From Rhodobiaceae bacterium (GTDB lineage Bacteria; Pseudomonadota; Alphaproteobacteria; Parvibaculales; Parvibaculaceae), in assembly GCA_021404525.1 (NCBI GenBank), contig JAAWWE010000008.1, positions 62,001 to 126,000 on the forward strand: a stretch of DNA of 64,000 nucleotides, in the 5' to 3' direction. This document shows positions 58,542 to 64,000 of this stretch, in pieces. The notes beneath the pieces are model-generated. The model saw only the letters and a program-made list of their open reading frames with translations, searched no databases and had not been told where the DNA came from. Made by a program: the position numbers and the translations under genes. The stretch's first letter is position 1. The number at the start of each line of letters is the position of its first letter.

Positions 58542-59258
58542 ATGGCCAAAAACCCGGTTCGCGAGACAGATCTTTATGCCCCGCTCAAGTCCTTTCTTGA
58601 GGGTCAGGGGTATGAGGTAAAAGGCGAGATCGGAGCGATAGACGTCGTTGCGCAACGCGGCGAGGAAGATCTACTCATCGTCGAGATGAAAACGAGCTTT
58701 ACCCTGTCTGTGGTACACCAGGCGATTGCGCGCCAAGCCATCAGCGACATCGTCTATATCGCCATACCACGGGGAAGCGGCGCCCCCTTCCGAAAATCCT
58801 TGAAAGCCAACACATCACTCTGCCGCAGATTGGGATTGGGCCTGATTACCATTCGTTTGAAGGACGGGCTTGTCGAAACCCATGCCGATCCCAGTCCCTA
58901 CGCCCCGCGCAAATCAAAACGCAAAAAGGCTGACCTGCTACGTGAGTTTGCCCGCAGAACTGGCGATCCAAACAAGGGCGGCTCAACGCGCCGTGGCCTC
59001 ATGACCGCCTATCGCCAGGATGCCCTCCGCTGCCTTCAGGTGTTGAGCGAACAGGGGCCCACCAAAGCCGCGCAGGTGTCCAAAGAATCGGGCGTCGAAA
59101 AAGCCCGACGGCTGATGGCGGACAACCACTATGGATGGTTTGATCGGGTTGAGACGGGCATCTATGCGCTGAGCTCGGGCGGTCAAAAAGCAACCCGAGA
59201 ATACCAGGAAACACTGGCAAGCCTGAAGCCGCGTGACCAAACAGAAATAGCGTCTTGA
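58542..59258 (+). CDS. DUF2161 family protein, putative PD-(D/E)XK nuclease plus helical domain
   Basis: The 238-residue protein shows the fold signature of PD-(D/E)XK enzymes: D34 in GEIGAIDVVA and E48-x-K50 in IVEMK, with R/K-rich segments around it. A basic linker (KSKRKKAD) joins a helical C-terminal domain (from about residue 155) that has DALRCLQVLSEQGPTKAAQV and ends in YALS, resembling a winged helix. DUF2161 is annotated as putative phosphodiesterase in alphaproteobacteria; its substrate (DNA or RNA) is not known. The ATG at 58542 is chosen over 58494, where the extra residues are not conserved-looking. Confidence 0.8.
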   Translation: MAKNPVRETDLYAPLKSFLEGQGYEVKGEIGAIDVVAQRGEEDLLIVEMKTSFTLSVVHQAIARQAISDIVYIAIPRGSGAPFRKSLKANTSLCRRLGLGLITIRLKDGLVETHADPSPYAPRKSKRKKADLLREFARRTGDPNKGGSTRRGLMTAYRQDALRCLQVLSEQGPTKAAQVSKESGVEKARRLMADNHYGWFDRVETGIYALSSGGQKATREYQETLASLKPRDQTEIAS

Positions 59259-59356
59259 CGATCAGAAGCTGTACCACCCCTCCCGCCTGACCGGCCTATG
59301 CCTATTGCTTCAGACCCACTAGTCTTATCTGGCATTTGAAGTGGGGGGATTCGGCC

Positions 59357-60574
59357 ATGACTGCACGCCAACCGGGGCGCCATGCGCTTACATTTGTCTT
59401 GGTCACCATCCTGATCGACACGATCGGCTTCGGCATCATCATTCCCGTGATCCCTGAACTGATCATGGAACTCTCCGGTGAGCCCATTTCTGCAGCAGCA
59501 GGCTATGGCGGGCTGATGCTGTTTTCATTTGCCGCCGCTCATTTCATCTTCGCGCCCGTGATGGGAAACCTGGCGGATCGGTTTGGCCGACGACCGATCC
59601 TTCTCCTGTCGCTTCTCGCCCTTGGCATCGACTACATCATCATGGCCTTTGCCCCCTCCCTCTTCTGGCTGTTCCTCGGACGAATCTTCGCCGGAATGTT
59701 CGGAGCAACCTTTGCCACCGCCAATGCCTACATCACAGACATCTCCTCAGCGGAAAAACGCGCGCAGAATTTCGGTCTCACGGGCGCCGCCTGGGGATTG
59801 GGTTTCATCATTGGGCCGGTGATCGGGGGCTTCCTTGGTGAGCTCGGCCCGCGCATCCCCTTCTTCGCGGCCGCGGCCATCGCCTTCATCAATGTCACCT
59901 ATGGTTTCCTGGTTTTGCCAGAAACCCTAAAAGACGAGGACAAACGAACCTTTGAATGGAAGCGTGCCAACCCCATTGGCGCTTTGGCCCACTTCAAAGC
60001 CTATCCTGTCCTACTCGGGCTAGCGGGCGCCACCATCCTGTTCCAGCTGGCCCATGACGCAAACCCCGCCGTCTTCACCTATTTCGCGATCCACCAGTTC
60101 GGCTGGAGTGAGCGCGAGATCGGCTTTGCCTTAGGTTTTGTTGGCATCACCGTGATCTTCAGCCAAACCGTCCTCATTCGGTGGACCGTCTCGCAATTCG
60201 GTGAAGTGAACTCAGCCTTTATCGGTTTGGCCGTTGCCGCGGTCGGGTTCGCTGCCCTCGGGCTCGCGACAACAACCTGGATGGCCTATCTCGCTCTGAT
60301 CCCCATGGCGCTAATGGGTCTCGCCATGCCCGCAATCCGAAGCCTGATGGCTGCACGCGTGCCCTCAAACGCTCAAGGAGAACTTCAGGGCGCCCTTTCG
60401 AGCCTTATGGGCCTGACAATGATCGCCGCGCCCCTGCTCATGACGCAACTCTTTCGCACTTTCACTGCAGAAGACGCGCCGCTTCAACTGCCGGGCGCGC
60501 CTTATTTCGCCGCCGCTTTCCTCATGGTTTCCGCTGCTTTGGTCCTCACCCGCTACGCTCGCAATCATTCGTAG
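59357..60574 (+). CDS. MFS transporter, TetA-like subfamily
   Basis: The 405-residue protein has twelve predicted membrane helices. FGIIIPVIPELIMEL follows the first helix and the MFS motif A LADRFGRRPIL (about 73-83) lies between TM2 and TM3; together with ITDISSAEKRAQNFG and the following helices this is the drug:H+ antiporter family of the TetA(C/G) type. Its substrate is unknown and it should not be called a tetracycline resistance gene without testing. The ATG at 59357 follows GGGGGA; a TTG at 59336 is in frame. It is read on the same strand as the preceding DUF2161 gene but 98 bases later. Confidence 0.82.
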   Translation: MTARQPGRHALTFVLVTILIDTIGFGIIIPVIPELIMELSGEPISAAAGYGGLMLFSFAAAHFIFAPVMGNLADRFGRRPILLLSLLALGIDYIIMAFAPSLFWLFLGRIFAGMFGATFATANAYITDISSAEKRAQNFGLTGAAWGLGFIIGPVIGGFLGELGPRIPFFAAAAIAFINVTYGFLVLPETLKDEDKRTFEWKRANPIGALAHFKAYPVLLGLAGATILFQLAHDANPAVFTYFAIHQFGWSEREIGFALGFVGITVIFSQTVLIRWTVSQFGEVNSAFIGLAVAAVGFAALGLATTTWMAYLALIPMALMGLAMPAIRSLMAARVPSNAQGELQGALSSLMGLTMIAAPLLMTQLFRTFTAEDAPLQLPGAPYFAAAFLMVSAALVLTRYARNHS

Positions 60575-60623
60575 CAAAATGTTGCAATCGCGACACATTC
60601 TTAGAAGAAGTCACGCTCGTTGT

Positions 60624-60638
60624 TGAAAATCAATTGCA
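60624..60638. promoter_or_regulatory. Candidate Fur box ahead of the porin/imelysin cluster
   Basis: TGAAAAT-C-AATTGCA fits the 7-1-7 Fur core TGATAAT-N-ATTATCA at 10 of 14 positions. It lies 83 bases before the porin gene start, and the cluster downstream carries the proteins of an iron-regulated system, so Fur (or the related Irr) control is likely but unproved. It is imperfect, so this is a moderate call. Confidence 0.4.
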
Positions 60639-60720
60639 ACTAGAGGGTGGCGCGCCTACCCCTACTCCCAGATTTGTACCTGGCGCCCCATTCGGGACCG
60701 CCTCAAAGAGTTGGGATTTT

Positions 60721-61806
60721 ATGAGAGACCTTCTGAAGAAAGTCGCGCTGAGCGGCACCGCCCTTATCCTCCTGCCGGCGGCAGCATTGGCCGAAACCTC
60801 TTACCCTCGCATCGAAGCAGTGATCCCGTTTGAGATCGAGCACGATTATGCATTCGACTCAGATGTGCAGGCGAATGAGCTTCACAACACATTCACGGTC
60901 ATTGAACCTGAGATTTCTATCCAGTTTTCAGAGAATTGGTCAATCGAAGCCGGTCTCGTTTTTGAAAATGTGAACGATCCAGTGGATGATCGCTTCTTCG
61001 AAGATCAGGGTCTCTTCATTGAGCAACTGTTCCTGCAATATGCAGGTGAGAACTTCACGGTCATCGCTGGTAAATTCAATCCTGTCTTCGGCATCGCCTG
61101 GGACCGCGCGCCTGGCATCTACGGTGTCGACTTCGCGGAAGACTACGAGATCACAGAACGGATTGGTTTTGGTGCTGACTACACATTCGGTGATGAAGCA
61201 TCAGGCGAGCACACTGTTTCAGCATCAACTTTCTTCGCTGACACATCCTTCCTGGCGCAGACTTTCATCAACAGCCGTGGACAGCCACGCATTGGCGATG
61301 GCGGCCCCAGCAACACCGAAGACTTCTCTTCGTTCGCTCTAAGCCTGGACAGTGAAAGTGTTCCTGCCCTCGGCGGTCTTGGGTACACACTAGGCGTCTC
61401 CCATCAGGCTGAAGGCCGCGGCAACACCGACGACCAGTTCGGTCTGGTCGCTGGCGTATTCGGCAGCTTTGACATCAGCGACGATCTGGCATTTGAACCA
61501 CTTGTTGAATATGTGATCCTCGAAAATGCCGGCGCAACTGTTGCCGACACAGATTACCTGACTGTTGGTGGTGCACTGCTTCACGGCCCTTGGAACGTGT
61601 CACTCTCTTATACAAGCCGCAACACAGACCCCAACACAGCCGGTGCAGCTGATATCGAAGATCATCTCTTCCAGGCGACAACCGGATATGCGTTCGAAAA
61701 CGGCCTGACGGCAGACTTCGGCTACCGCTTCGCGGAAGAAGGTCGCGTCGATACACACATTCTAGGCCTACTCTTCACCTACGAACTGGAAGTGTCGACA
61801 AACTAA
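60721..61806 (+). CDS. Outer-membrane beta-barrel (porin-like)
   Basis: The 361-residue precursor has a signal peptide (about 1-24, ending AALAE) and a body of alternating hydrophobic/polar strands with many aromatic residues, closing with LGLLFTYELEVSTN. Acid- and Gly-rich loops occur throughout. It would form a transmembrane barrel. I infer a role in iron-compound or small-solute entry from its place before the imelysin and di-haem genes and the Fur-like site at 60624. No TonB box is visible, so it is not a TonB-dependent receptor. Confidence 0.75.
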   Translation: MRDLLKKVALSGTALILLPAAALAETSYPRIEAVIPFEIEHDYAFDSDVQANELHNTFTVIEPEISIQFSENWSIEAGLVFENVNDPVDDRFFEDQGLFIEQLFLQYAGENFTVIAGKFNPVFGIAWDRAPGIYGVDFAEDYEITERIGFGADYTFGDEASGEHTVSASTFFADTSFLAQTFINSRGQPRIGDGGPSNTEDFSSFALSLDSESVPALGGLGYTLGVSHQAEGRGNTDDQFGLVAGVFGSFDISDDLAFEPLVEYVILENAGATVADTDYLTVGGALLHGPWNVSLSYTSRNTDPNTAGAADIEDHLFQATTGYAFENGLTADFGYRFAEEGRVDTHILGLLFTYELEVSTN

Positions 61807-61844
61807 GTCGACCCCCTCCGGTTTCAATTTCAAGGATAAGAGAT

Positions 61845-63110
61845 ATGAAGAAATTCTCCCTTACCATTGCTGCTGGAGCCTTTTTGGCGTCTGCGTCGAT
61901 GGTGTCCGCTGCAGAGCCCGCCGATATTTTGGCGACCTATGCAGACATCGCTGAGGCTGGCTACACAGACTCGCTGACAACAGCTCAGACTCTGAAATCC
62001 GCCATCGCGGCGCTTATTGAAGCGCCGTCCGACGAAACGCTGGGCACAGCCAAAGAAGCATGGGTTGCAGCTCGGGTACCTTATCAGCAGACAGAAGCCT
62101 ATCGCTTTGGCAACGTGATCGTTGATGAGTGGGAAGGCAAAGTAAACGCCTGGCCGCTTGACGAAGGTCTGATCGACTATGTCGACACGGGCGCTTACGG
62201 CGAAGAAAGCGACGAAAACGCATTCTACGCCGCCAACATCATTGCCAATGAAAAGCTCACTATTGGTGGCCGCGAAATTGACGCCACAAACATTACGCCT
62301 GAGCTGCTCCAAAGCCTGCATGAGATCGACGAAGTAGAAGCCAATGTGGCGACCGGTTACCACGCCATTGAATTTCTGCTTTGGGGTCAAGATTTGAACG
62401 GCACAGGCCCTGGCGCTGGCAACCGCCCTGCATCCGATTACGCATCAGGCGATGCCTGCACAGGCGGAAACTGTGATCGTCGTGCTGCGTATCTCGTTGC
62501 AGCAACAGACCTCATGATTTCTGACCTCGAAGAAATGGTCGCCGCCTGGGGTGACAATGGCCCAGCCCGCGCTGCCCTTGGCGATGGCAAAGAAGGCCTC
62601 GGCATCATCCTGACCGGCCTTGGCAGCCTGTCCTATGGCGAACTTGCTGGTGAGCGCATGCGCCTTGGCCTCATGCTTCATGATCCCGAAGAGGAACATG
62701 ACTGCTTCGCCGACAACACACATGACTCCCACTATTACGATGCCCTGGGCATCTCGAATGTGTATCGCGGAAGCTACACACGTGTAGACGGAACCGTCGT
62801 CAGTGGCGCAAGCCTCTCTGACCTCGTTCGTGGCGTTTCAGCTGATTTGGATGCTGAAATGATCACAAAGCTTGAAGCCACACAGGCCGCCATGCGCGCC
62901 ATGAAAGACAAAGCCGACAGTGGCGAGATGGCCTATGACCAGATGATCGGCGAAGGCAATGACGAGGGCAACGCCATCGTTCAAGCTGCCATCGACGGTC
63001 TTGTTGCCCAGACCCGCACCATTGAGCGGATCGTAGCAGCCATCGAAATCGATGAAATTGCCATCGAAGGGTCAGACAGCCTCGACAATCCAGAAGCTGT
63101 CTTCCAATAA
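61845..63110 (+). CDS. Imelysin family protein (M75-like), iron-regulated
   Basis: The 421-residue precursor has a signal peptide (about 1-22, ending VSAAE) and the imelysin motif GYHAIE (G171, H173, E176). The chain is mostly helical, with two helical-bundle repeats in the family fold. Imelysins are exported to the cell surface or periplasm and bind iron or haem-related ligands in iron uptake clusters; they are not peptidases in tested cases. The gene lies 38 bases after the porin gene and is followed by a terminator-like hairpin and the di-haem oxidase gene. Confidence 0.88.
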   Translation: MKKFSLTIAAGAFLASASMVSAAEPADILATYADIAEAGYTDSLTTAQTLKSAIAALIEAPSDETLGTAKEAWVAARVPYQQTEAYRFGNVIVDEWEGKVNAWPLDEGLIDYVDTGAYGEESDENAFYAANIIANEKLTIGGREIDATNITPELLQSLHEIDEVEANVATGYHAIEFLLWGQDLNGTGPGAGNRPASDYASGDACTGGNCDRRAAYLVAATDLMISDLEEMVAAWGDNGPARAALGDGKEGLGIILTGLGSLSYGELAGERMRLGLMLHDPEEEHDCFADNTHDSHYYDALGISNVYRGSYTRVDGTVVSGASLSDLVRGVSADLDAEMITKLEATQAAMRAMKDKADSGEMAYDQMIGEGNDEGNAIVQAAIDGLVAQTRTIERIVAAIEIDEIAIEGSDSLDNPEAVFQ

Positions 63111-63150
63111 GCTTCGCTCGCAGTGAAGTTTCCCCTTTCGGGGACCAAGA

Positions 63151-63191
63151 GGCCCGATGCCAATCCTCCATGCGGCATCGGGCCACATTTT
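63151..63191 (+). terminator. Terminator-like hairpin between imelysin and di-haem genes
   Basis: GGCCCGATGCC (63151-63161) and GGCATCGGGCC (63174-63184) are an exact 11-bp inverted repeat followed by ACATTTTTG. It lies between two genes of the same cluster, so partial termination may lower expression of the downstream gene. Confidence 0.75.
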
Positions 63192-63206
63192 TGTCTTGAG
63201 GCTCAG

Positions 63207-64000
63207 TTGCGTATAATTCTCAGAGTGAGTAACAAATTCAACATAGTGAGCCTCGCGTGCGCGCTCCTCCTCGCCACCCCTGCAGCCGCAGAGATGACAG
63301 CAGCTGAACGTGCGAGCATCCTGGCCCCAACGACGGACTTCAGTTCGGCAGAGCCCCACGAAAGCTTGCCTGGCGGCCTTGCGACAAATACCAGACGTTT
63401 TGATCGGGAAGCTTTCTCTCAGCCCTCTCAAAATATGAGCTTCGAAGCCCGCGGTGACTTCTTTGTCGGCAATGGTTTCTTCAAACGGCTTTGGGTCACA
63501 GCCCCCAGCTCTACAACCTCCGCAGACGGGCTCGGTCCGCTCTACAATGCCCGTGCTTGCCAACGCTGCCACCTGAAAGACGGACGAGGCCATCCGCCTG
63601 CAAATGCTGACGACAATGCAGTCTCCATGTTTCTGCGCGTGTCGATCCCGGCCCAAACCGACGAACAGAAACAAGCCATTGCCGACCATCTGATCAATGT
63701 CGTGCCAGAACCCACCTATGGCGGACAATTGCAGGATATCGCTATTCCCGGCCATCCCGCCGAAGGCCGCATGGAGATCGAGTACGAACCCGTTGAAGTG
63801 AGTTTTGCAGACGGTGAGACCGTCACCTTGCAAAAACCAAATTACAGCTTTTCCGATGTCGGCTACGGGCCCCTACACGAAGATGCCCTCTTCTCTCCCC
63901 GCGTGGCCTCGCCCATGATCGGGCTCGGACTTTTGGAAGCCATCGCCGAGGAAGATATCCTTTCTGGTGCTGACCCGGACGATGCCGATGGCGACGGCAT
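63207..64000 (+). CDS. Di-haem thiol oxidoreductase-like protein (DUF1111), 3' end missing
   Basis: The frame continues to the right edge, giving 264 complete codons. A signal peptide (about residues 1-28, ending PAAAE) is followed by GDFFVGNGFFKRLWVTAPSST-type strands and the haem motif CQRCH (118-122). This is the DUF1111 di-haem family, often annotated as thiol oxidoreductase and often encoded beside imelysins in iron-responsive clusters. The TTG at 63207 is chosen because GAGG lies five bases ahead; a GTG at 63225 is the other start. The second haem motif is beyond the window. Confidence 0.75.
   Translation, partial: MRIILRVSNKFNIVSLACALLLATPAAAEMTAAERASILAPTTDFSSAEPHESLPGGLATNTRRFDREAFSQPSQNMSFEARGDFFVGNGFFKRLWVTAPSSTTSADGLGPLYNARACQRCHLKDGRGHPPANADDNAVSMFLRVSIPAQTDEQKQAIADHLINVVPEPTYGGQLQDIAIPGHPAEGRMEIEYEPVEVSFADGETVTLQKPNYSFSDVGYGPLHEDALFSPRVASPMIGLGLLEAIAEEDILSGADPDDADGDG

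Noticed and set aside
59357..60574. The MFS gene as a tetracycline resistance gene
   Set aside because: Family resemblance to TetA is not evidence for that substrate, and no TetR-type repressor gene is adjacent.

Overview
The window reads as a chromosomal segment of a free-living, probably marine alphaproteobacterium. This is inferred from the moderately GC-rich, densely packed genes, a YumC-type ferredoxin reductase, a TAXI-type fused TRAP transporter with a C-terminal DUF3394-like part, an Mla-type lipid transporter built of STAS-MlaE, MlaF, MlaD and a lipoprotein, a CheZ of alphaproteobacterial layout, a DUF2161 protein and an imelysin/di-haem iron cluster. A Hyphomicrobiales (Parvibaculum-like) member is a guess. 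I saw no rRNA, tRNA, insertion sequence, prophage or CRISPR array.

Positions 1-2300 hold the start of a secreted protein, a ferredoxin reductase/[2Fe-2S] ferredoxin pair and a chorismate mutase. Positions 2265-10305 form one tightly overlapping eight-gene minus-strand operon for a CMP-activated nonulosonic acid of the legionaminic type (SDR, LegC-like aminotransferase, GNAT, LegG-like epimerase, PIG-L deacetylase, LegI-like synthase, PtmE-like nucleotidyltransferase with CBS domains, LegF-like cytidylyltransferase). The deacetylase, and an SDR that lacks the dehydratase Asp-Glu pair, make it atypical. Positions 10500-18600 are mixed metabolism: adrenodoxin-like ferredoxin, AhpD-like protein, desaturase, phosphonate monoester hydrolase-like formylglycine enzyme, an AT-rich orphan, an LDH2-type dehydrogenase, an L-2-hydroxyglutarate oxidase-like flavoprotein, an Hpt protein and a candidate small RNA.

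Positions 18774-29000 hold a large coiled-coil membrane protein, the Mla operon, a cytochrome c, an elaborate three-stem hairpin terminator and a TRAP-TAXI transporter. Positions 29000-38600 hold a CHASE2-cyclase protein with several catalytic residues replaced, a dipeptide epimerase, an RND efflux pair, a zinc-free MDR reductase and a PPK2. Positions 38600-45350 carry a phosphotransferase/lipocalin-like operon and a flavoprotein/epoxide hydrolase/ABA4-like set behind a palindromic operator. Positions 45400-49350 carry a compact glycosyltransferase/methyltransferase/alpha-alpha-barrel cluster with its own promoter.

The rest (49395-64000) contains a KDPG-type aldolase with an SDR, CheZ with FliM-like peptides in its tail, an enoyl-CoA hydratase relative, a D-aminoacylase/DUF1295 pair, an unusual pairing of a GltS symporter with a family 3 solute-binding protein, a DUF2161 protein, an MFS exporter, and a probably Fur-controlled porin-imelysin-dihaem oxidase cluster that runs off the right edge.

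No single system stands out as wholly new. The best candidates for something undescribed are the SBP-GltS pair (56264-58391), the nonulosonate operon with a deacetylase (2265-10305), the CHASE2 pseudo-cyclase (29098-31341), the glycosyltransferase/methyltransferase/barrel cluster (45620-49348) and the CheZ tail (51723-51968). All functional calls rest on motif recognition by eye.
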